Assembly (NCBI GenBank): GCA_037718865.1
Contig: JBBJMP010000019.1
Location: 1-64,000, forward strand
DNA from: JADCRZ01 sp037718865
Lineage (GTDB): Bacteria; Bacteroidota; Bacteroidia; Chitinophagales; Chitinophagaceae
Direction of reading: 5' to 3'
Length of the DNA: 64,000 bases
In this document: piece by piece, positions 45,501 to 52,832 of the stretch
Layout of the letters: each line of letters opens with the position of its first letter
How positions within the stretch are numbered: the stretch's first letter is position 1
Notes under the pieces: generated by a model
The model's database searches: none
Seen by the model: only the letters and a program-made list of their open reading frames with translations
What the model was told of the DNA's origin: nothing
Program-made: the position numbers and the translations under genes

Positions 45501-45654
45501 GTATACCTTTACAAAATACTGGGGCGGGCCAAATCCTGAAACGAGTGCACAAGGTGATGGAAACGGCGATGGAGGTAATTTGAGCCAGGGTGTAGATCTT
45601 TCCAATTACCCGGTTCCCCGTACCTACACGCTTGGTGTTAACCTGAATTTTTAA
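42517..45654 (+). CDS. SusC/RagA TonB-linked outer-membrane transporter (PUL 1)
   Basis: A 1,045-residue TonB-dependent transporter. A long N-terminal signal region (about 1-43) is followed by a carboxypeptidase-regulatory-like domain (about 46-118, with PAGEPLSGATINVKG and FIGMETKE), a TonB-box-like stretch (ADVVVIGYGSQ), the plug with VYGLY-type motif SLYGSRAANGVVLITTKKG, and the beta-barrel ending in the aromatic GVNLNF. It forms the import pore for oligosaccharides together with the SusD lipoprotein encoded 47 bp downstream. The transported glycan is not determined; the neighbouring GH88/105 gene suggests an unsaturated uronic-acid-containing substrate. Confidence 0.9.
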   Translation: MKDHRFIGHLLPCQFHFKFPTPKILSVYVLISVLQVFSYNAFTQTSPITGTIKNPAGEPLSGATINVKGKKITTTSDASGSFSINVPADGKTLVVSFIGMETKEIILAGEATIDISLTTLSSDLADVVVIGYGSQLKRAVTGAVQTINTKELRDIPVSQITQKLQGRLAGVQINQTTGKPGQGMSIRIRGQLSVSAGSDPLYVVDGFPITGSIGAVNPDEIESISILKDAASTSLYGSRAANGVVLITTKKGKGGQTNVSFNTFVGLQQVPERGRIKMMNAVDFAQFKKEYYEDAGQPVPVEFQNPSQYEGKNNDWYGALLRRAPMQSYNLTMTSNTDKVSTALVAGVYNQEGVVLNNVYKRYSLRMNLDYAVSDKVKIGFNIAPSYVFDNTPRTDGDRGTGILFNALHTWPIMPIYDSSGQLTKFNQFPGSTGNIFAYPNWVRAAKELVNETKVTNLLSNAYVQYQPIKGLVLKSTFNVEFLGSKFFFFNPSTATSAINVPIPTTAVSIRQNVENQTWLNENLATYSRSFGDHNFELLAGYTNQKFRQEFTRLQADTYTDDRLPTIQGALNINRGGTTNGVNEWALTSYLSRLTYNYNGKYLLTASFRSDGSSRFGAANRWGTFPSASVGWVISDENFFNRFEKISFAKLRASYGVIGNNNIGNYTQYALVNNTINAVFGNTVATGAVVTSLANSNLGWETTKQIDIGLDLGLFNDRVQFTYDYYVKNTTNLLYSVQIPQEAGFGNFNDNIGEIKFWGHEFALTTRNTTGKLQWTTNANISFNRNRVLALADGIDRVYGSFHITKVGQPFGQFYGIIADGVYLNAADLDKSPKVPGRSTVGSIKLRDINGDGIITNGGDKDDRTIIGSPFPKFIYGITNTLLYGNFDFTIVGSGSHGNKLLVRHLYSTANLDGVFNLVDEVKYRFRSEANPGKGFYGTTVGGGNVTGIERDWMNSRFITDASYFSIRNITLGYNIGIKNKIFNSARIYTSVQQVYTFTKYWGGPNPETSAQGDGNGDGGNLSQGVDLSNYPVPRTYTLGVNLNF

Positions 45655-45701
45655 GCAGATCAAGTTTAACTGAAATCTTTTCAACCATTTATTTTCATAG
45701 C

Positions 45702-47198
45702 ATGAAAGCAAGAATGATAATAACCTGCCTGGTTATCCTTTTGATAACAGGCTGTAAAAAATTTCTGGAAATAGTTCCCGAGACGGCTTTGAGCTCGGCC
45801 ACTTTTTTTACCCAAGAATCCGATTTTCAACAGGCTGTGAATGGCGCTTATGTTCCGTTGCGGAGTATTGTCAACGACAGGGCCTTCCTTTTGGGTGAAA
45901 TGCATTCGGATAACGCGTATTACTTCCGTAATATCCTCTTTGGGGCCACTGAACAGCATCAAAATATAGCCGATTTTAGTATTCCTACGTCAAATGGTAT
46001 CACGACTAATGTGCATGTTCTCAACCAGTACCGACTGGATTACCAGATCATAGCCCGTACCAATCAGATCATAGCGGGTATCGATGCCGTTGAGTTTAAT
46101 GCCAGCTCAAAAAACAATTTAAAAGGACAAGCCTTATTCCTCAGAGCCTATGCCTATTTTGAGTTGGTCAGGTATTTTGGGAAAGTTCCCTTGCATTTGA
46201 CACCGGTTACCAACCGTTCGGAAGCAGCATTACCGTTGGCATCGACAGAACAACTTTATACGCAGATCATAAAAGATGCCGATGAGGCCACCAAATTGTT
46301 GCCGAACAAAGCAACGCAGGTGCCGGGAAGAGCTACGTCAGGCGCAGCAAAAACCTTACTGGCTAATGTATACATCGTACAAAAAAAATGGGCAGAAGCG
46401 GAAAAGCTTTTAAGGGAGGTGGTTACCAACGACGGGTATGCATTGATGCCCGATTATAACGATGCCTTTTCCACCACTTCCGGCAATAAAAATAATAAGG
46501 AGTCTGTTTTTGAAGTTCAGTTCCTGGAAGGTTCTGCGGGTTATAATGGAAACTTTATGTACACCTTTATACCTCGTCCAATCACCGCAGCCGAATTACA
46601 GCCGATTACCGGCACGTCTAATCCGCAGCCTCTGTCCGCGGAAGGTATTAATGCACCCACTCCGGATATCATTGCCGCTTATGAACCTGACGATAAAAGA
46701 AAAGATATCTCTATTGGGTACGTTACACTAAGCGGAAGCTTACGGGCCAATAAAGTGTACCCCTATATAAAAAAGTTTGCCAAACCCCATGCCCTGCATA
46801 ACAATACCGGTAACAACTGGCCGATCTATCGCTATTCTGAAGTTTTACTGTTTTTGGCTGAAGCGCTGAATGAACAAGGCAAGGCCGCAGAAGCTGTCAT
46901 TTACCTGGACCAGGTCCGGGTTCGTACCGGCTTGGCCCCTTCTGCTGCTACCGATGTACGGGATGCGATATATAAGGAAAGAAGGGTTGAATTAGCCTTT
47001 GAGAATAAGCGCTGGTTCGATCTCGTTAGAACAGGCCGGGCTGTAGAAGTAATTACCGCCTATGGAAATAGAATAAAAGCAAATCCACAGGCTTACTATT
47101 ACCCGGAGGGTGCTGTTCCACCTAACAATGCTTTTACTAATTTAGATTTGTTATATGGCCTGCCTGCAGTGGAGGCTGATCTAAGTCCTCATTTTTAA
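45702..47198 (+). CDS. SusD/RagB nutrient-binding lipoprotein (PUL 1)
   Basis: A 498-residue outer-membrane lipoprotein (lipobox ITGC, Cys18, then KKFLEIVPE). The SusD-like N-terminal domain (ALSSATFFTQESDFQQAVNGAY) is followed by TPR-like helices with LFLRAYAYFELVRYFGKVPL, and the RagB C-terminal region ends with YKERRVELAFENKRWFDLVR. It caps the SusC pore and captures glycan. It is intact and directly downstream of its SusC partner. Confidence 0.9.
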   Translation: MKARMIITCLVILLITGCKKFLEIVPETALSSATFFTQESDFQQAVNGAYVPLRSIVNDRAFLLGEMHSDNAYYFRNILFGATEQHQNIADFSIPTSNGITTNVHVLNQYRLDYQIIARTNQIIAGIDAVEFNASSKNNLKGQALFLRAYAYFELVRYFGKVPLHLTPVTNRSEAALPLASTEQLYTQIIKDADEATKLLPNKATQVPGRATSGAAKTLLANVYIVQKKWAEAEKLLREVVTNDGYALMPDYNDAFSTTSGNKNNKESVFEVQFLEGSAGYNGNFMYTFIPRPITAAELQPITGTSNPQPLSAEGINAPTPDIIAAYEPDDKRKDISIGYVTLSGSLRANKVYPYIKKFAKPHALHNNTGNNWPIYRYSEVLLFLAEALNEQGKAAEAVIYLDQVRVRTGLAPSAATDVRDAIYKERRVELAFENKRWFDLVRTGRAVEVITAYGNRIKANPQAYYYPEGAVPPNNAFTNLDLLYGLPAVEADLSPHF

Positions 47199-47272
47199 AA
47201 TCTTTTAATTAGCCTTCAATATAGGAAGACAACTAAAATAATTACCTTGAGTTTTAATCCAATCACATAAAT

Positions 47273-50002
47273 ATGAAATTTTTACAAGGAGTGAGCCAGA
47301 GCAAAAAAGGGCAGGTTGTACTGGTAGTTATCAGTCTGGTGGTACTATCATTAAGTTTTAATAATGCTAAAGAAAAGTATTCCGGTGAAGTTAGAAAGGG
47401 AGATCCTAAGGTAGAAAAACTTAAGCTATTGCCTGACTTTCACGCCGATTATTTATATAGTCCAAGTGAAAATAACCAGGGTTCGTGGGTTGCCATGGCA
47501 TTTGATGACAAAGGCAGAATGATTACCTGTGACCAGTACGGCTATTTGTATCGTGTAACCGCCCCCCCCGTTGGTTCCGATACAACTAAAACCAAAATAC
47601 AGGTTGAAAAACTGGATATAAAAATAGCTGGTGATACGGCTTCTTTAAAACTGGGTTATGCGCATGGTTTGTTGTATGCTTATCATAGCCTGTATGTAAT
47701 GGTTAACGACGAAGGTGATACCACTCTCAAAAGGCGGAGCGGGCTGTACCGGCTCCAGGATACCGACAATGATGATCAGTATGATAAGATTACTTTACTT
47801 AAAAGGCTGCATGGTCAGGGCGAACATGGGCCCCATACCGCAGTATTGGCGCCGGATGGTAAATCAATCTATGTTATAGCAGGTAATTTTACCAGGATCC
47901 CGGAAATGGATGGTTACAGAGGCGGTGATACTGCCAGATTGGACAACCTGTTGCCGCTGATCAAGGACCCCGGTGGGCATGATAACGTCGTTAATACGCA
48001 TGGTGGATGGATCGCTAAGACCGATTCAATAGGCAGTCAGTGGGAATTGATCGGTGCAGGATTCCGTAATCCCTTTGACATGGCCTTTAATCAGGATGGT
48101 GAATTGTTTACATATGATTCTGACATGGAATGGGATTTCGGATTACCGTGGTACAGGCCAACGCGCATTTGCCACGTAACCCGCGGTAGCGAATGGGGTT
48201 GGCGCCAGGGAACAAATAAATGGTCACCTTCTTACCCTGATAATTCCCCTCCTGTGTTGAACATCGGGCAGGGATCTCCTACCAGTTTTTTTAGCGGACA
48301 GAATGCTCGCTTTCCGGAAAAATACCGTCATGCACTCTTCGCGTTTGACTGGAGCTTCGGTATTATCTATGGCATTCATTTGCAACCGGAGGGATCTTCT
48401 TACAAGGCCAAAGCGGAAGAATTTATTTCAGGCGCTCCTTTGCCTTTAACGGATGGATTAATTGGTCCTGATGGCGCATTGTACTTTCTTACCGGTGGCC
48501 GCAAGCTTGAGTCACATATGTACAGAGTGTATTACAGCGATAATAAGGCATCGAATGCTCCCTTGTCTCCTACCGGCTCATCTGACGCAATTAACGCTCG
48601 TAAAATCAGGAATGATCTGGAACAGTATCATAGTAAAACCGACCCTCAGGCGGTTGATTTTGCCTGGCCTTATTTAAAACACAATGACAGGTTTATCCGC
48701 TACGCGGCACGCGTTGCCATTCAAAAGCAGCCTGTCAATCAATGGCAGGAAAAAGCGGTGGCAGAAAAAGATCCTGTCACCTTAACCCAGGCTATGATTG
48801 CATTGGCCCGATACGGAGAACCTAACCTGAAGAATAAGATGTTCAGCTCTTTGATGACCGTCAACTTCCGGCAATTATCTCCATCGCAGCAAACAGACTT
48901 TCTAAGGGCGCTCGAATTGGTTCTTTTACGCAAGGGACTTCCCGAAGCGGCTCAAAAAGCACAGTTAATATCTTATTTGAGTCCTAATTACCCGGCCTCA
49001 ACCAATGAGTTAAACCGGTTATTCAGTAAGATATTGGTTCATATCGGAGATCCTCAGGTGGTAGCAAAAACGCTTGTCATAATGAACAAAGCAAAAGATG
49101 ATGATTCACTGCAAAAGACCTTTTCAAATTCTTCAGACTTGATTCTCCGGAATCCACAGTATGGTTTGGACATAGCGGGCATGTTATCGAAGACGCCTCC
49201 TGCCCAGCAAATTCATTATGCAACCGCATTAAGCGCGGCCAAAGATGGCTGGACCCAGCAAACGCGAGATAAGTATTATAAGTGGTTTACCACTGCTTTT
49301 GGCTATAAAGGTGGAAATAGTTATATAGGGTTCATTGACAGGGCGCGGAAAATGGCTTTGGCAACTGTATCGAAGGATCAATTTGCACATTACAATGCGC
49401 TTTCCGGAAGTGCTTTGCTAGATGCCAATAACGGGAATAGACTGGCTACCACTGTTACGCGTCCAAAGGGTCCTGGCAGGAATTGGAATCTTGATTCAGC
49501 GCTGGCAGTAATACAAAACGACTCCACCACCAGGAACCTGGAACAGGGAAAGGCAATGTATGGAGCTACCCTGTGTAGTTCCTGCCACCGCCTGGGAGGT
49601 GAGGGTGGTGAAATTGGCCCGGATCTGTCTCAACTAGGCACCCGGTTTTCGGTGAAGGACATTCTTGTGTCTATTATAGAGCCAAGTAAAGAGATCTCCG
49701 ATCAATTTGCGGCTACTTATTTTTATATGAAAGATGGCAGTTCCGTTGTGGGCAGGGTTAAGAACCAGGATAAGAATAAATACTATATTAGTCAAAATCC
49801 GTTTGCACCTCAGTCGATCCGTGAAATTCCGAAAAAGGATGTCTCCAAAGCCAGTATTTCAGACGCGCCTTCTATTATGTTCCCCAGGTTAATCAATCCT
49901 TTAAATTCGGAAGAACTGAAGGACCTGATGGCTTATCTTGTTTCAGGAGGTAATAAAAATCACGAGGTATATAAAACGAAAATGGCCAAGACCAAACCTT
50001 AG
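47273..50002 (+). CDS. membrane-bound dehydrogenase-like propeller with HEAT region and cytochrome c (haem-binding) domain
   Basis: A 909-residue exported protein with an N-terminal signal or anchor (about 15-32). Residues about 45-420 form a glucose/sorbosone-dehydrogenase-like propeller (YGYLYRVTAP, GGHDNVVNTHGGW, GAGFRNPFDMAFN). A helical HEAT-like region follows (about 440-740), then a cytochrome-like putative haem-binding domain with CSSCH at 768-772 and a likely axial Met near 869. The order matches the planctomycete-type PVC haem-binding architecture. It probably oxidises a sugar product of the locus and moves electrons to its own haem. It lies 74 bp after susD on the same strand, so it is likely part of the same operon. 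Confidence 0.8.
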   Translation: MKFLQGVSQSKKGQVVLVVISLVVLSLSFNNAKEKYSGEVRKGDPKVEKLKLLPDFHADYLYSPSENNQGSWVAMAFDDKGRMITCDQYGYLYRVTAPPVGSDTTKTKIQVEKLDIKIAGDTASLKLGYAHGLLYAYHSLYVMVNDEGDTTLKRRSGLYRLQDTDNDDQYDKITLLKRLHGQGEHGPHTAVLAPDGKSIYVIAGNFTRIPEMDGYRGGDTARLDNLLPLIKDPGGHDNVVNTHGGWIAKTDSIGSQWELIGAGFRNPFDMAFNQDGELFTYDSDMEWDFGLPWYRPTRICHVTRGSEWGWRQGTNKWSPSYPDNSPPVLNIGQGSPTSFFSGQNARFPEKYRHALFAFDWSFGIIYGIHLQPEGSSYKAKAEEFISGAPLPLTDGLIGPDGALYFLTGGRKLESHMYRVYYSDNKASNAPLSPTGSSDAINARKIRNDLEQYHSKTDPQAVDFAWPYLKHNDRFIRYAARVAIQKQPVNQWQEKAVAEKDPVTLTQAMIALARYGEPNLKNKMFSSLMTVNFRQLSPSQQTDFLRALELVLLRKGLPEAAQKAQLISYLSPNYPASTNELNRLFSKILVHIGDPQVVAKTLVIMNKAKDDDSLQKTFSNSSDLILRNPQYGLDIAGMLSKTPPAQQIHYATALSAAKDGWTQQTRDKYYKWFTTAFGYKGGNSYIGFIDRARKMALATVSKDQFAHYNALSGSALLDANNGNRLATTVTRPKGPGRNWNLDSALAVIQNDSTTRNLEQGKAMYGATLCSSCHRLGGEGGEIGPDLSQLGTRFSVKDILVSIIEPSKEISDQFAATYFYMKDGSSVVGRVKNQDKNKYYISQNPFAPQSIREIPKKDVSKASISDAPSIMFPRLINPLNSEELKDLMAYLVSGGNKNHEVYKTKMAKTKP

Positions 50003-50029
50003 TTATTAATAAGGGTATTGCATTTACTC

Positions 50030-50068
50030 CGCCCGGCTTGTGGTTGGTGAAAACACCAACCACGGGCG
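50030..50068. terminator. bidirectional hairpin between converging PUL 1 genes
   Basis: GTGGTTGGTG and CACCAACCAC form a perfect 10-bp stem with loop AAAA, extended by CGCCC/GGGCG across a 5-base bulge. It lies between the stop codons at 50002 and 50082. There is no long U-run, but the position fits a shared terminator. Confidence 0.55.
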
Positions 50069-50081
50069 TGGCGCATAAATA

Positions 50082-51182
50082 TCAATCATTCAATTTCAGC
50101 ATTTCGGTGCCCGCCATTAATAATGCGCCTGAACCATATTCCTGGTTATCGTCAGCAGATACGTTGTTGGGGCGATCTCCGATCTGTTGCACCCAGCCCA
50201 GCTTGCCGCCCGGCTCTACGGAATTTACCAGTCCCTGCCAGGCTTGTCGTACAACCGGCAAGAATTTATTCCTGTCCAAATGGCCATTATTAATGCCCCA
50301 GGCAATAGCAAACGTAAAAAAACCCGAACCGCTTGTTTCTTTGAAAGGCACTTCCAGCGGATCGAGCAAACTGGCGCGCCAAAGCCCATCGGGCTGCTGC
50401 ACAGAGGCGATTTTCGTGGCCATTTGTTTATATAATTCCAGATAGCGGTTATAGTGTACATTGCTTTTGGGTAAATGTTCGAGTACCTGTACCAATCCAC
50501 CCATTACCCAGCCGTTGCCCCTTGACCAGAAAACTTTTTTACCGTTGGCTGTACGCCTGTCAAAAAAGTTCTTATCACGGTAATATAGATTTTCTTCTTT
50601 ATCAAACAGAAAGTCGGTGGCATCCCACCACATAACATTCAGGTAATTAAAGTATCTGGCATCACCGGTGGCTTCGCCTAACCTGGCCAAAACGGGTGGC
50701 GCCATAAATAAGGCATCACACCACCACCAATCTTCCCGTCCGGGTTTTGGCTCAGCGATTAGCGTATCGAAAGTACCACGTATGCCAGATATCATTTTTG
50801 GATCTTTTGTGATAGCATAAATTTCCAGGAAAGTCTGCCCACGGGTATGATCATCCGCATGACGCAACCGGTTGGCACGCTGCCAACCGATAGCGTCCGA
50901 CCATTTCATGGCTCCGTTCAGATATTTTTCGTTTTTAGTGGCCTTGTATGCACGCATCACACCGGAGTAAAACGCTCCCCGGGCCCAGTCATTACTGTTT
51001 TTCTCATTGATGGTAACCGGGTTAGCCAGTTGCCAGTCGTACACTTTTTCCATAACCTGTGTTACTGCTTTATCAGAATACAATCCTGATGTAGTTATCG
51101 ACTGGTTCATTTTATTAACGCGGCAGGAAAGAAAAATTTCTGCAATGGCGATGATAATAATCAGGCAAAGCGTTGTTCTCAT
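50082..51182 (-). CDS. GH88/GH105 unsaturated glucuronyl/rhamnogalacturonyl hydrolase, lipoprotein
   Basis: A 366-residue enzyme starting at 51182 (MRTTLCLIIIIAIAE), with a lipobox LSC around residue 19. The longer frame to 51287 adds a non-signal segment. The (alpha/alpha)6 barrel of the YteR type shows candidate catalytic Asp residues in RHADDHTRGQ and WWWCDALFMAPPVLARLG. It hydrolyses unsaturated uronic-acid ends left by lyases on rhamnogalacturonan or related glycans. The polysaccharide lyase that would supply the substrate is not in this window. It faces the SusCD-dehydrogenase operon tail to tail. Confidence 0.8.
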   Translation of the reverse strand: MRTTLCLIIIIAIAEIFLSCRVNKMNQSITTSGLYSDKAVTQVMEKVYDWQLANPVTINEKNSNDWARGAFYSGVMRAYKATKNEKYLNGAMKWSDAIGWQRANRLRHADDHTRGQTFLEIYAITKDPKMISGIRGTFDTLIAEPKPGREDWWWCDALFMAPPVLARLGEATGDARYFNYLNVMWWDATDFLFDKEENLYYRDKNFFDRRTANGKKVFWSRGNGWVMGGLVQVLEHLPKSNVHYNRYLELYKQMATKIASVQQPDGLWRASLLDPLEVPFKETSGSGFFTFAIAWGINNGHLDRNKFLPVVRQAWQGLVNSVEPGGKLGWVQQIGDRPNNVSADDNQEYGSGALLMAGTEMLKLND

Positions 51183-51277
51183 AAATTGGTTATTTCTCCC
51201 GACAAGATACCTTAGTTTACAGGAGACGATTTTTGGGAGCTTTTTAATGATTAACTGTAATTTGCAAAACAAAAGCC

Positions 51278-51649
51278 ATGATAACAAAAAAAATGCTGGT
51301 GATATTCTTTTTGTTTTCGGTAGTTTTCGGTTACTCTCAAAAAAATTTCCAAGTCATTCCAGAAAAGCCAAAGGCCGGTGATTTGATCACCATTATTTAC
51401 GAACCGGCTGGTGATATTGCAAACACGGTCATACCTGTTGAAGGTGTTGTATACCTTCAGGGTAGTAGAGATCAGACTGCAGAGGACATGATCTTAAAAA
51501 AGGATGGAAAGAAATACACCTCCACCGTGCAAACAGAAGGCCAGGTCCGTTTTAAATCGATCGGATTCAATGGCAGCGATGATAAACTGATCAGCGAATT
51601 AACGGCAATGATTGAAATGGACAGTGACGCATCCAAAAAAGCATTCTGA
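51278..51649 (+). CDS. N-terminal domain of a thioredoxin-type (TlpA-like) protein, probably truncated
   Basis: A 123-residue protein with a signal peptide (ends GYSQ, about residue 20). The mature part, FQVIPEKPKAGDLITIIYEP onward, resembles the N-terminal beta-sandwich found before thioredoxin domains in Bacteroidota exported disulfide or redox proteins. No CxxC and no thioredoxin fold follow: the frame stops 12 bp before a decayed response regulator gene. It may be the surviving 5' part of a longer gene cut by the deletions seen next door, or a small free-standing domain. The family is assigned by general resemblance only. Confidence 0.45.
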   Translation: MITKKMLVIFFLFSVVFGYSQKNFQVIPEKPKAGDLITIIYEPAGDIANTVIPVEGVVYLQGSRDQTAEDMILKKDGKKYTSTVQTEGQVRFKSIGFNGSDDKLISELTAMIEMDSDASKKAF

Positions 51650-51660
51650 TACGTCGCATT

Positions 51661-52511
51661 ATGGTCTTAATTATTGATGACGAAGAAAAGTTGCGAAACC
51701 TGTTGGCGCGTATAATCAAGTTGGAAGGTTATAATACCATTGAGGCCCCCAGCTTCAAAATTGCCCGCAGGTATCTGGAGAAAGAACGCATAGATGTCAT
51801 TTTTTGCGACGTAAAATTGCCCGATGGCAATGGAGTGGATTTCGTTACTGAAATCAAAGCCAGCCACCCTATTGTGGAGATTATTTTAGTAACAGCATAT
51901 GGTAATATTCCTGACGGTATCCAGGCGATGAAGAATGGAGCTTTCGATTACATCACAAAAGGGGATGATAACAATAAGGTAATTTCCATTGCTGAATAAC
52001 GCATTTGAAAAAGTAACGCTTCAAAAACGGATCCAGCACCTGGAAAGCCAGGTTGGCCGGAAATACAGCTTTGATACAATTATTGGCATATCCAGTGCGC
52101 ACCAGGCCGCAGTTTCATTAGCCAGGAAAGTAGCCGTAACCAATGCAAACGTTTTATTGCTGGGTGAAACAGGAACCGGCAAGGAAGTGTTTGCCCAGGC
52201 CATTCATACTGCCGGCAGCAGGGCTAACAAGCCATTTATTGCACTGAACTGCGGCGCTTTTTCCAGGGAAATCCTGGAAAGTGAATTGTTCGGGCACAAA
52301 GCGGGCGCGTTTACCGGCGCCGCAAAAGACAAAAAAGGGCTAATCGAAGAAGCTGATCAGGGTACATTGTTTCTTGACGAAATTGGTGAAATGCACCCTG
52401 ATCTGCAGGCCAAGTTGTTACGTGTTCTTGAAACATCTGAATTTATCAAAGTGGGTGATACCAAGTTAACCCGAGTTAAAGAATGTAATGGAAAGGGCCG
52501 TGATACTGTGT
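51661..52511 (+). pseudogene. sigma-54-dependent response regulator, frameshifted and internally deleted
   Basis: Residues 1-107 form a receiver domain (IDDEEKLRNLL, CDVKLPDGNGVD, VTAYGN). A one-base insertion in the TTT at 51983-51985 then breaks the frame; removing one T reads NNKVIPLLNNAFEKV into the next frame (51989-). That frame holds the AAA+ core with Walker A GETGTGKE, the GAFTGA sigma-54 contact loop and Walker B LFLDEIGEM. After DTKLTRV, about 52476, the sequence jumps in another frame to LKNVMERAVILC, a segment that normally lies near the end of the AAA+ domain, so roughly a third of the domain is missing. The DNA-binding domain is absent. Nonfunctional. Confidence 0.85.
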
Positions 52512-52512
52512 T

Positions 52513-52683
52513 ATGTCTTCACTTGCCGATGATACGCCTGAAGGAAAATCCATCATCGAGTTGGACAAATTAAATACGTCTTCCTTTGATAACCAGAATG
52601 CAAAGTTCAAAAATTTTAAGGAGCAGCAGGGCGGTAAATTAGTGGCCATGATGGGTGATGGTACCAATGAACAATCTCGGTAG
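52513..52683 (+). pseudogene. fragments of the potassium-transporting ATPase KdpB
   Basis: The frame 52513-52683 reads SLADDTPEGKSIIEL, which matches the nucleotide-binding segment SLADETPEGRSIV of E. coli KdpB, then continues through KFKNF and jumps to KEQQGGKLVAMMGDGTN, which matches the hinge motif VAMTGDGTND that lies more than 100 residues further along in KdpB. The joined fragment is 56 codons of a protein of about 680. The phosphorylation site and membrane segments are absent. It directly follows the response-regulator remnant in a different frame. This is a deletion relic, not a gene. Confidence 0.75.
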
Positions 52684-52736
52684 AAAGTGAAATCGGAAAG
52701 GGCTCGGCATTTAGTTTCAGGTTGCCCATTGAGTAA
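52674..52736 (+). pseudogene. C-terminal tail of a sensor histidine kinase
   Basis: Read in the frame from 52674, the sequence gives ISVESEIGKGSAFSFRLPIE and then a stop. This is the G2-box end of a histidine kinase ATPase domain (typically GGTIxVESExGKGSxFxFxLP). It overlaps the KdpB fragment's stop region in another frame. Together with the preceding remnants it fits the kinase at the distal end of a kdp locus. A hairpin GCAGATG/CATCTGC (52747-52767) follows. Confidence 0.7.
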
Positions 52737-52775
52737 ATGCTAATGTGCAGATGTGCGGATCATCTGCCAATGCAT

Positions 52776-52811
52776 AAAAAAGCCTTGCAAAATTTTTTTC
52801 TTTTGCAAGGC
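52776..52811 (-). terminator. rho-independent terminator of the catalase gene
   Basis: On the minus strand GCCTTGCAAAA and TTTTGCAAGGC form a perfect 11-bp stem with an A-rich 8-base loop, followed by a run of T. It begins 21 bp past the catalase stop codon. Confidence 0.9.
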
Positions 52812-52832
52812 CTGTTATTAAAAAAGTATTTT

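Noticed and set aside
52513..52683. A short genuine protein at the KdpB fragment
   Set aside because: It contains two KdpB motifs normally over 100 residues apart and lacks everything else, so it is a deletion product.
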